From NCBI GenBank assembly GCA_025934895.1, contig JAICWH010000018.1, forward strand, positions 1 through 36,326: DNA of 36,326 nt. Direction: 5' to 3'. Of the stretch, positions 8,698-17,235 are shown in pieces (the first letter of the stretch is position 1; each line of letters begins with the position of its first letter). The stretch is from Nocardioidaceae bacterium. GTDB lineage: Bacteria; Actinomycetota; Actinomycetes; Propionibacteriales; Nocardioidaceae. A program made the position numbers and the translations under genes. Under the pieces are notes generated by a model. That model made no database searches, had not been told where the DNA came from, and worked only from the letters and a program-made list of their open reading frames with translations.

Positions 8698-9816
8698 GTG
8701 ATCGACGCCATCGTCCAGCTCGGCACGTACATCATGACGCCGTTGTACTACCTGACGTCGTTTGTGCTCCTGGCGTTCCACCAGCTCTGGGGAGGGATCT
8801 TCGGATCCGCGTCGGGGGCGTCCTGGGTGCTGTCGATTATCGGCCTCACCGTGGTCATCCGGGCCGCCCTGATCCCGCTCTTCGTCAAGCAGATCAAGTC
8901 CAGCCGCAACATGCAGCTGCTGCAGCCCAAGGTCAAGGAGCTGCAGAAGAAGTACGGGCACGACCGCGAGAAGCTGGCCGCGGAGACGATGGCGCTCTAC
9001 AAGGAGACCGGCACCAACCCGTTCGCCTCCTGCCTCCCGATCCTTCTGCAGATGCCGATCTTCCTGGCGCTGTTCCGGCTGATCGACCACGCGGCGAAGC
9101 ATCCGGACCAGAGTCGGGCCCTGATGACCTCGGACCTGGCCGGCAAGTTCGCGAACGCGACGCTCTTCGGCGCCAAGATCTCCGACAGCTTCACCAGCAC
9201 CCACATGACCGGGGTCCGGGTGCTGGCCGGTGTTCTGGTCGTGGCGATGACGGCCACCACCTTCCTGACCCAACGGCAGCTGATGAGCAAGAACATGCCG
9301 GCAGACGCCATGACCGGGCAGTACGCCCAGCAGCAGAAGATGCTCCTCTACGTCCTGCCCGTCGTGTTCGCCGTCGGCGGCATCGCGTTCCCGATCGGGG
9401 TGCTGTTCTACTGGACGACCTCCAACCTGTGGACCATGTGCCAGCAGTTCTACGTGATCAGGAACAACCCGGCGCCGGGAACCCCCGCGGCCAAGGCGAA
9501 GCAGGAGCGCGACGCCGCCAAGCGGACCCGCAAGGGGCTCCCGGACCCGGCCACCCCGATCGAGACCAGGGCGATCTCCGACTCCCCGAACCCACCCAAG
9601 CCGCCCGAGCCACCCAAGCGCTCACAGCCGAAGAAGCAGACCCGCAGCCAACGCAAGAAGCAGGGCCCTCCCGGCGCCAGGGGGCCGGGCGCCACGTCCG
9701 TGCAGCCTCGCTCCGGTGCCTCGGGTGCCTCGGGTGCCTCCGGCGGCCCGGTGGACCGAGCGGCTGATGCCGGCGAGCCGGACGAAGGTGCGCAGCCGGG
9801 GCGCAAGGGCGCCTGA
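8698..9816 (+). CDS. yidC: membrane protein insertase YidC (Oxa1 family)
   Basis: Inserts and folds inner-membrane proteins with or without SecYEG. It has 372 residues and lacks the large periplasmic domain of Gram-negative YidC. About five membrane segments are visible. The conserved hydrophilic-groove Arg is Arg55, in GLTVVIRAALIP, and a charged cytoplasmic hairpin QLLQPKVKELQKKYG follows. The C-terminal 90 residues are a basic tail rich in Lys, Arg, Pro and Gly that is likely to contact ribosomes. The tail includes three SGA repeats encoded by 9-base units at 9712-9738. It starts at the GTG at 8698, with AAGGAG upstream. Confidence 0.96.
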   Translation: MIDAIVQLGTYIMTPLYYLTSFVLLAFHQLWGGIFGSASGASWVLSIIGLTVVIRAALIPLFVKQIKSSRNMQLLQPKVKELQKKYGHDREKLAAETMALYKETGTNPFASCLPILLQMPIFLALFRLIDHAAKHPDQSRALMTSDLAGKFANATLFGAKISDSFTSTHMTGVRVLAGVLVVAMTATTFLTQRQLMSKNMPADAMTGQYAQQQKMLLYVLPVVFAVGGIAFPIGVLFYWTTSNLWTMCQQFYVIRNNPAPGTPAAKAKQERDAAKRTRKGLPDPATPIETRAISDSPNPPKPPEPPKRSQPKKQTRSQRKKQGPPGARGPGATSVQPRSGASGASGASGGPVDRAADAGEPDEGAQPGRKGA

Positions 9817-9896
9817 GGGCCTTCGTCGTCCCTGGCGGTCGAATGCTGCGCGGTGACCACCTGACTTGCCCGACCGAACACAGAGGGAGCACCACG

Positions 9897-10763
9897 TTGA
9901 GCGATTCCAGCACGTCGGAGACCGACCACCCAGACGCGGACCCACCCGAGGACGCCCGCACCGACCACGAGGATCGAGCCGAGCCGGCGGAGGGCGACGC
10001 GGTGCCGGCGGTTGCGCAGTCCGAGGTTCCTGACGGGGCCGCCGGCGAGCTGACAGAGGTGCCGGAGTCGGACCTGGCGAGCACCGAGCTGCCATCGGCC
10101 GATCATGGCGACGCCGATCAGCCGGATCAGGCGGTAGGGCTTTCTGACGCTGACGCTGACGCTGACGCTGACGCTGACGCTGACGCTGACGCTGGCGCTG
10201 GCGCTGACGCATCTGGGGATGCCGAGGGCTCGCTCGGCCGGACCGACGACCTCGCAGGGTCCGATGACGGGGCGCCGAGAGCATCCGATGGCGTCGCCCA
10301 GGAGGATCTGGATCGCCTGGAGAACGAGGGCGACATCGCGGCGGACTATCTCGAGGAGCTGCTGGACATCGCGGACCTCGACGGGGACCTCGATATGGAC
10401 GTCGAGGGCGACCGGGCCTCGGTGAGCATCGTCGGGGGCGACGTACGCCTGCTCGTCGGCCGGGACGGCGAGGTGCTGGAGGCCCTCCAGGAGCTCACCC
10501 GGCTCGCGGTGTACCGGGAGACCGGCGAGCGTTCTCGGCTGATGTTGGACGTGGGTGGATTCCGGGCGGACAAACGCTCCCGGCTCGAGAAGGTAGCGGC
10601 TCAGGCGGTGGATGATGTCAAGGCGTCGGGTCAGCGGAAGGCCCTGGACCCGATGACGCCGTTTGAGCGCAAGGTGGTGCACGACGTGGTGGCCGCCGCG
10701 GGCCTGTCCTCAGCGTCCGAAGGACAGGAGCCCCGGCGATACGTCGTGGTGCTGCCTGAGTGA
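9897..10763 (+). CDS. khpB: KhpB/Jag RNA-binding protein (KH and R3H domains)
   Basis: An RNA-binding protein linked in Gram-positive bacteria to cell division and envelope control; it is usually found beside yidC. The first 150 or so residues are acidic and disordered and contain an (Asp-Ala)n run. Then come a Jag-type KH domain with the loop GRDG in LLVGRDGEVLEALQ and a C-terminal R3H domain with ERKVVHD. I chose the TTG at 9897, since AGGGAG lies 8 bases upstream; the open frame extends back to 9843 without a good ribosome site. It overlaps rsmG by 4 bases. Confidence 0.88.
   Translation: MSDSSTSETDHPDADPPEDARTDHEDRAEPAEGDAVPAVAQSEVPDGAAGELTEVPESDLASTELPSADHGDADQPDQAVGLSDADADADADADADADAGAGADASGDAEGSLGRTDDLAGSDDGAPRASDGVAQEDLDRLENEGDIAADYLEELLDIADLDGDLDMDVEGDRASVSIVGGDVRLLVGRDGEVLEALQELTRLAVYRETGERSRLMLDVGGFRADKRSRLEKVAAQAVDDVKASGQRKALDPMTPFERKVVHDVVAAAGLSSASEGQEPRRYVVVLPE
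10146..10211 (+). repeat. 6-base tandem repeat (GACGCT) in khpB
   Basis: Eight perfect GACGCT copies are followed by two GGCGCT copies and one GACGCA. They encode an alternating Asp-Ala run followed by Gly-Ala. The unit is a multiple of three, so changes in copy number keep the frame. Confidence 0.95.
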
Positions 10764-11533
10764 GCGGGCGAATCCCCGTGACGGGAAGCGTTCCGGTTCC
10801 ACGTGAAACACCCCCTGCGCCGACGACCGCGCAGGGGGTGTTCGGTGTACGGCTGCCCCTGGCGGCGGCCTACGCGGACGCGCTCGCCACCGACGGTGTC
10901 GCCCGAGGTCTTCTCGGACCTCGCGAGGCTCCCCGGCTGTGGGAGCGGCACCTCCTCAACTGTGCAGTGCTGACCGAGATGCTCGACCAGGGAACCGACG
11001 TCTGCGACATCGGCTCGGGCGCCGGTCTCCCGGGGGTGGTGCTCGCCATCCGACGACCCGACCTGCACGTCGTCCTCGTGGAACCGTTGTTGCGCCGCAC
11101 CAGCTTCCTCGAACAGGTGGTGGATCGCCTGGGACTGACCAACGTCGAGGTGCTCAGGCACCGCGCGGATGACCTGCATGGTGCACGTGAGTTCTCATCG
11201 GTCACCTCGAGAGCGGTGGCGCCCCTGCCACGGCTGCTGGACTGGTGCATGCCGCTGGTGCGGGAGAGCGGTCAGATGCTCGCCATGAAGGGTTCCACCG
11301 CGGCGGACGAGGTACGCGACGCGGCCGAAGCGCTGCGGCTTTGCGGCGCACAGCTGCCGGTAGCCATCCACCGACTCGGTGAGGGTGTGATCTCTCCCCC
11401 GACCACGGTGATTCGTGTCCAGTCGACGCGCGCCTCGGCACTAGGTTTGAGCCAGGGTGGCCGGAGGGCGGAAAGGCCCGCCGGTCGACGCTCGAGACGA
11501 GAAGGACGACGACGTGATGCTGACCGAGACTGA
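10760..11533 (+). CDS. rsmG: 16S rRNA (guanine527-N7)-methyltransferase RsmG
   Basis: Methylates G527 of 16S rRNA using S-adenosylmethionine; loss gives low-level streptomycin resistance in several bacteria. It has 257 residues. The SAM-binding motif CDIGSGAGLPG is at about 82-92, preceded by the family signature LLGPREAPRLWERHLLNCAVL. It starts at the GTG at 10760, overlapping khpB by 4 bases (GTGA). About 26 extra N-terminal residues include VPRETP, encoded by a parS-like site. The C-terminal 25 residues are very basic and run past the parA start. Confidence 0.94.
   Translation: MSGRIPVTGSVPVPRETPPAPTTAQGVFGVRLPLAAAYADALATDGVARGLLGPREAPRLWERHLLNCAVLTEMLDQGTDVCDIGSGAGLPGVVLAIRRPDLHVVLVEPLLRRTSFLEQVVDRLGLTNVEVLRHRADDLHGAREFSSVTSRAVAPLPRLLDWCMPLVRESGQMLAMKGSTAADEVRDAAEALRLCGAQLPVAIHRLGEGVISPPTTVIRVQSTRASALGLSQGGRRAERPAGRRSRREGRRRDADRD
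10796..10809. other. parS-like site 1 (one mismatch)
   Basis: GTTCCACGTGAAAC differs at one base from the parS core GTTTCACGTGAAAC. It lies inside the first codons of rsmG. Confidence 0.75.
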
Positions 11534-12875
11534 TCACTCGCTCCCGCCGCGCGTCGCCGAGGGGTCCTCGACGATCACCGACGGGGGAGGTGGTCCTGAG
11601 CCGACGGGCTCGAATGCGCGGTCGGTCACGGTGCTGCAGGGCTTGGGATGGCCCGGTGAGGAGGCCGCCCCGACCATGGCACAGGGATTGGGATGGCCGG
11701 CCCCGCCGCCCGTTTCCCGTGAAACGGTCGGGTCGAACGAGGATGTTTCACGTGAAACAGCCAGTGGGCGTTCGTCGACGGCCGCGGCACCAGTTCCAAC
11801 AGCTCCGACGGGTCGCGCCGTCGAGCGTCGACTCGCGAGCAGCCAGCCCGCGGCCGTCGGAGCACCGGCTCCCGAGGTCTCGGTCGCCGGGCACGAGTCC
11901 GGGCACCAGTCCGGGCACGAGTCCGGGCACGAGTCCGGGTCGACCGAGCCGATCGACGAGTCGACCCCTCGGCCGGATGAGCGGGCAGTGCTCGAACGCG
12001 ACGGTCGGCGGGGGGACCTTCCGCTTCCGCGCCCGGTACGGACCCGGGTGATGGTGGTGGCGAACCAGAAGGGCGGCGTCGGCAAGACCACCTCGACCGT
12101 GAACCTGGCCGCTGCACTCGCCCAGGGCGGGCTGCGGGTGCTCGTCGTCGACTTGGATCCGCAGGGAAACGCCTCGACCGCCCTGGGGATCGACCACCAC
12201 CGCGGCACGCCGTCCATCTACGACGCGGTCGTGGACGGTGTGCCCCTCGTTGACGTCGTCACGCCCAGCCCGCAGGTCGATGGCCTGTTCGTGGTGCCCG
12301 CCACCATCGACCTCGCCGGCGCCGAGATCGAGCTGGTCAGCATGGTGGCGCGGGAGGGACGGCTGCGCAGGGCGCTGCGCGCGCACCCGTGGGTGTTCGG
12401 GAGCGACGAGGACCGCTTCGACTACGTGGTGGTCGACTGCCCTCCCTCGCTGGGACTCCTCACCCTCAATGCCCTGGTGGCAGGCGACGAGATGCTGATC
12501 CCGATCCAGGCGGAGTACTACGCGCTCGAGGGTCTGGGTCAGCTGCTCGACACCGTCGAGATGGTGAAGGCGCACCTGAATCCCGACCTGATGGTCTCCA
12601 CGATCCTGTTGACGATGTATGACGCCCGCACCCGGCTCGCGGCCGGGGTGGCCGACGAGGTGCGGACGCACTTCCCCGCCCAGGTGCTGCGTACGTCGAT
12701 CCCACGCTCGGTGCGGATCTCCGAGGCACCGAGCTATGGCCAGACGGTGATGACCTACGACCCGGGCTCTCCTGGGGCGCTGAGCTATCTCGAGGCAGCG
12801 CGTGAGATCGCCTTGTCGGCGGCCCACGGCGCCGACACCCCGGTGCAGGCCCCAGTGGCCGGGGTCAGGGCATGA
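11514..12875 (+). CDS. parA: chromosome partitioning ATPase ParA (Soj)
   Basis: A Walker-type ATPase that moves ParB-bound origins. The catalytic domain starts near residue 175, with the deviant Walker A KGGVGKTT at 186-193, then [11 protein letters not shown] and [10 protein letters not shown]. Ahead of it is a 175-residue disordered extension. The extension contains two QGLGWP repeats, two VSRET motifs encoded by parS sites, and a GHES/GHQS repeat. I chose the GTG at 11514, with AAGGA 7 bases upstream; the adjacent ATG at 11517 is equally possible, and a GTG at 11457 is in frame but lacks a ribosome site. It overlaps rsmG by 20 bases and parB by 4. Confidence 0.95.
   Translation: MMLTETDHSLPPRVAEGSSTITDGGGGPEPTGSNARSVTVLQGLGWPGEEAAPTMAQGLGWPAPPPVSRETVGSNEDVSRETASGRSSTAAAPVPTAPTGRAVERRLASSQPAAVGAPAPEVSVAGHESGHQSGHESGHESGSTEPIDESTPRPDERAVLERDGRRGDLPLPRPVRTRVMVVANQKGGVGKTTSTVNLAAALAQGGLRVLVVDLDPQGNASTALGIDHHRGTPSIYDAVVDGVPLVDVVTPSPQVDGLFVVPATIDLAGAEIELVSMVAREGRLRRALRAHPWVFGSDEDRFDYVVVDCPPSLGLLTLNALVAGDEMLIPIQAEYYALEGLGQLLDTVEMVKAHLNPDLMVSTILLTMYDARTRLAAGVADEVRTHFPAQVLRTSIPRSVRISEAPSYGQTVMTYDPGSPGALSYLEAAREIALSAAHGADTPVQAPVAGVRA
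11712..11725. other. parS-like site 2 (one mismatch)
   Basis: GTTTCCCGTGAAAC has one mismatch to the parS core. It lies in the parA extension and encodes VSRET. Confidence 0.75.
11744..11759. other. parS site 3 (perfect 16-base palindrome)
   Basis: TGTTTCACGTGAAACA is an exact match to the canonical parS. It is in frame within parA and encodes VSRET. It is the likely main ParB loading site in this window. Confidence 0.95.
11889..11936 (+). repeat. 12-base tandem repeat in parA
   Basis: Four copies of GGGCACGAGTCC (the second has CAG for GAG) encode the GHES/GHQS repeat in the disordered ParA extension. Confidence 0.93.
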
Positions 12876-14233
12876 CCGAGAAGCCGCACCAGCGCCGAGG
12901 GCTGGGCCGAGGGCTGGGCTCGTTGATCCCGACCGCGCCCCGCCACGAGCGCCGGCTCGAGTCGGTGGACCCGGAGTCGGTGGACCCGGAGTCGGTGGAC
13001 CCGGAGTCGACGGCTTCGGGTGCCCTGGGCTCGATCAGCGTCGGCACGGCGGACTGGATCGGTGTGCCGCTTCCGGGCGACGTTCCGGCGGGAGCGGGAG
13101 CGGACGCGGGGGCTACGGGCCGGACCCGCCCGACCACCCCGGCCGACGACGGCCGTCAGTGGAGCTCCGACCCCACCTTCGACTCCCGTCAGCCGCAGGC
13201 CCAGGTCGTCACCGCGCTCCGACGCGACGGCCAGGCCGGACCCCCGACCTCGAGCGGGACGGGAACCGGGGATGGGTCTGTGGCGCCGAGCGACCGCCCG
13301 AGTCGGCCCGAGACCACTGACGACACGAGGCGGTGGGACGAGGGCGGGACCCGTGAGCAGGCGGCCGTCCGAGGCGAGTCGCAGTCACCGGACGGCACGA
13401 GCCTGGCGTCCGTCGAAGGGGCGTGGTTCGCCGAGCTCCCGGTCGGCGACATCTCACCGAACCCTCGTCAGCCACGCCAGGTCTTCGACGAGGAGTCGAT
13501 GGCCGAGCTGGTTGCGTCGATCCACCAGGTGGGCCTCCTGCAGCCGGTGGTGGTCAGGCCGGTGGGAGGCGACCGGTACGAGCTGGTGATGGGCGAGCGC
13601 CGGTGGCGCGCCACGCAGCAGGCCGGACTGGTCACCATCCCGGCCATCGTCCGGCAGACCGGTGATGACGAGCTGCTGCGGGACGCGCTGCTGGAGAACC
13701 TGCACCGGGCCGAGCTCAACGCCCTCGAGGAGGCGGCCGCCTACCAGCAGCTGCTCGAGGACTTCGGCTGCACGCACGACGAGCTGGCGCACCGGATCGG
13801 GCGGAGCCGGCCTCAGATCAGCAACACGATCCGGCTCCTCAAGCTCTCGCCCGTCGTACAGCGTCGGGTCGCGGCGGGTGTCCTGTCTGCCGGTCATGCG
13901 CGTGCGCTGCTCGCGGTGGAGGATGCCGAGGTTCAGGATCGGCTGGCCGGGCGGGTGGTCGCGGAGGGTCTCTCCGTGCGAACCCTGGAGGAGATCGTCG
14001 CGGTCGGCGAGCTGGGATCCGGTCCGGTCACCGTTCGGAGGAGGCGTCCTACCGCTCCTGGCGTGGACGACCTGGCGGCTCGGCTCTCCGACGTGCTGGA
14101 GACGCGGGTCCGCGTGGACCTCGGCAGGCGCAAGGGCAGGATCACCGTCGAGTTCGCGTCGCTGCCGGACCTCGAGCGCATCGTCCGAGTCATCGACCCC
14201 GGACACGTCACCCGACACGACGTCGACTCGTAG
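12872..14233 (+). CDS. parB: chromosome partitioning protein ParB (Spo0J)
   Basis: A CTP-dependent DNA clamp that loads at parS and spreads. It has 453 residues. The ParA-interacting peptide [13 protein letters not shown] is at 8-20. A disordered linker follows (about 25-180) with three ESVDP repeats. The ParB/Srx CTPase domain starts near 185, with [14 protein letters not shown] and the CTP-binding motif GERRWRA at 241-247. The helix-turn-helix region has [19 protein letters not shown], and a C-terminal dimer domain ends the protein. The linker is unusually long. The ATG at 12872 overlaps the parA stop by 4 bases. Confidence 0.97.
   Translation: MTEKPHQRRGLGRGLGSLIPTAPRHERRLESVDPESVDPESVDPESTASGALGSISVGTADWIGVPLPGDVPAGAGADAGATGRTRPTTPADDGRQWSSDPTFDSRQPQAQVVTALRRDGQAGPPTSSGTGTGDGSVAPSDRPSRPETTDDTRRWDEGGTREQAAVRGESQSPDGTSLASVEGAWFAELPVGDISPNPRQPRQVFDEESMAELVASIHQVGLLQPVVVRPVGGDRYELVMGERRWRATQQAGLVTIPAIVRQTGDDELLRDALLENLHRAELNALEEAAAYQQLLEDFGCTHDELAHRIGRSRPQISNTIRLLKLSPVVQRRVAAGVLSAGHARALLAVEDAEVQDRLAGRVVAEGLSVRTLEEIVAVGELGSGPVTVRRRRPTAPGVDDLAARLSDVLETRVRVDLGRRKGRITVEFASLPDLERIVRVIDPGHVTRHDVDS
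12959..13009 (+). repeat. 15-base tandem repeat in parB
   Basis: Three copies of GAGTCGGTGGACCCG plus the first six bases of a fourth encode ESVDP repeats in the ParB linker. Confidence 0.93.
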
Positions 14234-14322
14234 ACAAGTCGCTTTGTCGACAAGTCAATGAATCGACCACCGTGGTCGGTCGGATGCTCAGGCGACGGGA
14301 CCAGCGCGCCGGGCCCCCTCGA

Positions 14323-14338
14323 ACCCGCGAGAGCGGGT
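14323..14338. terminator. bidirectional hairpin between parB and the epimerase-like gene
   Basis: ACCCGC (14323-14328) pairs perfectly with GCGGGT (14333-14338) around a GAGA tetraloop. It lies between two convergent genes, 10 bases from the end of the minus-strand gene. Confidence 0.55.
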
Positions 14339-14348
14339 ACGTCGGACG

Positions 14349-15374
14349 CTAGCCCTGCGGGGCAGCGAGCCGCTCCAGCAGCTCGGTCTCCCGCCCGGCA
14401 CTCAGGCCGGCGCGGCGGGACCGGTCCAGCCCGAGCTCGCGCTCCCACTGCAGGGACGCGGCGGCAGTGTCCTCGACCGGCCTCAGCGGAAGACCGACCG
14501 CGCGGGCCGCGTCGTTGCGGCGGGTCATGAAGCCGGCGTACTCCGGGAGCGGCAGCCACAACGGGAGCGACTCCGGTCCTGCCCAGGGCTCCACGCCGGC
14601 CTCGACGAGCCACTCACCGGACGCCTCGACGAACCGAGGCGCGCGTCCGGCCGCTCGCACACAGGCCTCCAGCACCGCGCCCATGGTGAGCACCTCACCG
14701 AGCGCGTTGAAGATCCCGGCGGTGCGTCGCTCGGCTGTGTCCACCAGCCAGGACGCGAGGTCCGCCACGTCTATCACCTGGGCCGGCTGATCGCGAGGCG
14801 GCACCAGCACGGGTTCCCCGTCGCCGGCCCGAGCCACCCGGGCCGGCCAGTACCCGAGCCGGTCGCTGCGGTCGCCGTACCCGCCGATGAGCCCGGCCCG
14901 GGCCACCAGCACCCGCTCGGCACCCATCGTTGTCAGGCAGGCCTCCTCGCAGGCGACCTTGGCGGGACCGTAGTCCTCCCCACTCACCGGCTCGGGGCCG
15001 GTGTAGGCCTCGCGCACCGGGGCGTCCTCGCTCTGGCCCGGGATGGTCTCCTCCGCGTAGGCCGAGCAGGACGAGACGTAGACCCAGTGCCTCGCCGTCG
15101 GGGACAGTGCCGCCAGCGCACCGCGGACGAAGCGCGGCTGCCAGCTGACCTCCAGGACGGCGTCCCACGCGCGGCCGGCCACCCCGTCGTACGCTGTCGG
15201 CAGCTCGCGGTCCGCCCGGACCCATGTCGCCCCCTCGGGAGGCTCGCCGGAGTCGCCGCGGGCCAGGCAGGCAACGCGGTGTCCGCGCGCCAGTGCCTGC
15301 CGGGCGACCTCGCCACCCAACCACGAGGTGCCACCCAGCACGAGCAGGTCCAGGGTCGGTCGTCCACCTGTCAT
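14349..15374 (-). CDS. NAD-dependent epimerase/dehydratase family protein (extended SDR)
   Basis: A 341-residue extended short-chain dehydrogenase/reductase. The N-terminal Rossmann motif is GGTSWLGG at about 14-21, and the active-site YxxxK is Tyr135-Lys139 (YGPAK), preceded by the Ser strand VYVSSCSAYAEE. Such proteins act on nucleotide sugars or similar substrates; this one cannot be assigned a substrate from sequence. I start it at the ATG at 15374; a GTG at 15380 has AGGA 4 bases upstream and is equally plausible. It is convergent with parB and 66 bases from the upstream acyltransferase, with which it may be cotranscribed. Confidence 0.82.
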   Translation of the reverse strand: MTGGRPTLDLLVLGGTSWLGGEVARQALARGHRVACLARGDSGEPPEGATWVRADRELPTAYDGVAGRAWDAVLEVSWQPRFVRGALAALSPTARHWVYVSSCSAYAEETIPGQSEDAPVREAYTGPEPVSGEDYGPAKVACEEACLTTMGAERVLVARAGLIGGYGDRSDRLGYWPARVARAGDGEPVLVPPRDQPAQVIDVADLASWLVDTAERRTAGIFNALGEVLTMGAVLEACVRAAGRAPRFVEASGEWLVEAGVEPWAGPESLPLWLPLPEYAGFMTRRNDAARAVGLPLRPVEDTAAASLQWERELGLDRSRRAGLSAGRETELLERLAAPQG

Positions 15375-15440
15375 GGCCACAGCATCCTGATCCGGGCCCA
15401 TCGGTGCCAGCCGCGTTCTCTGCCGGCGAACAGCCGGGGG

Positions 15441-16208
15441 CTAGCCCCCGCGCCGTTTCGCTGCCCGGGCCCGGGCGCGCTCCCGCTTCTCCTTGGCGTC
15501 CAGGCGAGCAGCCTCCTCCGGGGTCGGGGCGGTGCCGCCGTACGACGCGGGGAGCCACCACGAGCCGGGCGGCTGCTCGTCGGCGGGGTAGGCCCGGATC
15601 GTCTCGTCGAGCAGGGTGGCCATCCGGTCCTTCAGCTCGGCGGTCTCGGCCACTGGGTGCCGGCCGGTGGGATGCAGCGGTTCCCCGACCGAGATCGCGA
15701 TGGTCTTGCCCCGGGAGAGGTCCTGCGGGTGGTCCTTGGTCTTGATCCGCTGGCTGCCCCACAGCACGACGGGGACCAGCGGCACCTCGGCAGCCGAGGC
15801 CATCCGGCTGGCGCCCGTCTTGAACTCCTTGAGCTCGAAGCTGCGGGAGATGGTGGCCTCGGGGAAGATGCCGACCACCTGGCCGGACCGCAGGTAGTGG
15901 ATCGCCTGGTCGTAGGAGGCGATCCCGTCGGCCCGGTCCACGGAGATGTGATGCAGCGAGCGCATCAGCGGTCCGGCCAGCGGGTGGTCGAACAGCTCTC
16001 GCTTGGCCATGAAGCGCACCAGCCGCTTCGAGGGCTGGGCGGCGAAGCCGCCGAGGATGAAGTCGACGTAGGAGACGTGGTTCAGTGCCAGCACGGCGCC
16101 GCCGGTGCGGGGGACGTGTTCGGTGCCGCGCATCACGAATCGCAGACCGAGCGCCCGGAAGCCGACCTTGGCCGTCAGGACGATCGGCGGGTACGTGAGG
16201 TCGAGCAC
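15441..16208 (-). CDS. 1-acylglycerol-3-phosphate O-acyltransferase family (PlsC-like)
   Basis: Transfers acyl groups to lysophosphatidic acid or a related acceptor in phospholipid synthesis. It has 255 residues. The catalytic HxxxxD is His44-Asp49 in NHVSYVDF, and the acceptor-binding motif is FPEAT at about 115-119. The C-terminus is a charged Lys/Arg/Ala tail. It starts at the GTG at 16208 with GAAGGA upstream, 10 bases after ddl, so it is probably cotranscribed with ddl and the aminotransferase. Actinobacteria carry several paralogues, so the true acceptor is open. Confidence 0.9.
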   Translation of the reverse strand: MLDLTYPPIVLTAKVGFRALGLRFVMRGTEHVPRTGGAVLALNHVSYVDFILGGFAAQPSKRLVRFMAKRELFDHPLAGPLMRSLHHISVDRADGIASYDQAIHYLRSGQVVGIFPEATISRSFELKEFKTGASRMASAAEVPLVPVVLWGSQRIKTKDHPQDLSRGKTIAISVGEPLHPTGRHPVAETAELKDRMATLLDETIRAYPADEQPPGSWWLPASYGGTAPTPEEAARLDAKEKRERARARAAKRRGG

Positions 16209-16218
16209 TGTCCTTCTC

Positions 16219-17235
16219 TCAGCTCGGGTCGGCTCCGGTGGTCGGGGAAGCCGGCTGGGTGCTGCGAACCATAGCGGCTCGGACGAGGTCGGCGACGAGG
16301 TCCCCGAGGTCCAGGCCGGCGGCGCCGACCGACAGCGGCACCGTCGAGGTCTCGGTGAGCCCTGGGGCGACGTTGACCTCGAGGAACCACACCGTGCCGT
16401 CGGCGTCGATGATCAGGTCCGAGCGGGACAGGTCGCGCAGGCCGAGCGTGTCGTGCGCGAGCACGGCCACCCGCGCGCACTCGGCGGCGAGCACGTCTGG
16501 CAGCTTCGCCGGCACCTCGAACCGCGTGCTGCCGGCGGTGTAGCGGGCGGTGTAGTCGTAGACCCCGCCGTCCGGCTCGATGGACACCACCGGCAGGGCC
16601 CGGGCGCCCGCACCGGTGTCCACGACGGGTACGGCGACCTCGATGCCCTCCACGAACCGCTCGACCAGCGCCGTGTCGCCATAGGCGAAGGCGCCCACCA
16701 TCGCGCTCGCCAGCGCCGAGGCCTCCCGCACCGCGGTGCAGCCGAGCGCCGAGCCGCCGCGGGCCGGCTTCACGAACAGGGGCAGTCCGACCGAGGCGAT
16801 GATGGCCTCCATCACTGCCGCGGCACCCAGCTCCCGGAACGTCTCGTGGGGCAGTGTCACGCCGACCGGCGTGTGGATGCCGGCCCGCTGCACGACGGCC
16901 TTGGCGACCGGCTTGTCGAACGCGGCCCGGCAGGCCGACGGCCGCGAGCCGACGTAGGGCAGCCCGACCAGCTCGAGCACCTCCCGCACGGCGCCGTCCT
17001 CGCCGGTCTCACCGTGCAACAGGGGCACCACGCAGTCCGGCCGGTCATCGCGCAGGACCCGCAGCAGGTCGGCGTCCATGTCGCGCACCTCGACCTCCGC
17101 CCCGCTCTCCCGCAGTGCCTCGGCGACCCGTCGGCCCGACCGCAGGGAGACGTCGCGTTCGTGCGAGAGGCCGCCGGCCAGCACCACGACGCGCGTCGCG
17201 GCAGGTGCACCCGGGCCCATCTCGTGGTCCGCCAT
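16219..17235 (-). CDS. ddl: D-alanine--D-alanine ligase family protein
   Basis: An ATP-grasp enzyme joining two D-alanines for the peptidoglycan stem peptide. It has 338 residues. The N-terminal segment VVLAGGLSHERDVSLRSGRR matches the Ddl start. Central LFVKPARGGSALGC is the ATP-grasp binding region, and FLEVNVAPGLTETSTVP near the C-terminus is the metal-binding ExN motif plus Ddl signature. The ATG at 17235 shares one base with the aminotransferase stop (TGATG), implying coupling. Many actinobacteria have a second ddl elsewhere, so this copy may be a paralogue. Confidence 0.88.
   Translation of the reverse strand: MADHEMGPGAPAATRVVVLAGGLSHERDVSLRSGRRVAEALRESGAEVEVRDMDADLLRVLRDDRPDCVVPLLHGETGEDGAVREVLELVGLPYVGSRPSACRAAFDKPVAKAVVQRAGIHTPVGVTLPHETFRELGAAAVMEAIIASVGLPLFVKPARGGSALGCTAVREASALASAMVGAFAYGDTALVERFVEGIEVAVPVVDTGAGARALPVVSIEPDGGVYDYTARYTAGSTRFEVPAKLPDVLAAECARVAVLAHDTLGLRDLSRSDLIIDADGTVWFLEVNVAPGLTETSTVPLSVGAAGLDLGDLVADLVRAAMVRSTQPASPTTGADPS

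Noticed and set aside
10146-10211. The GACGCT array as a CRISPR or a DNA-binding array
   Set aside because: There are no spacers, the units are contiguous and in frame in khpB, and they simply encode Asp-Ala repeats.
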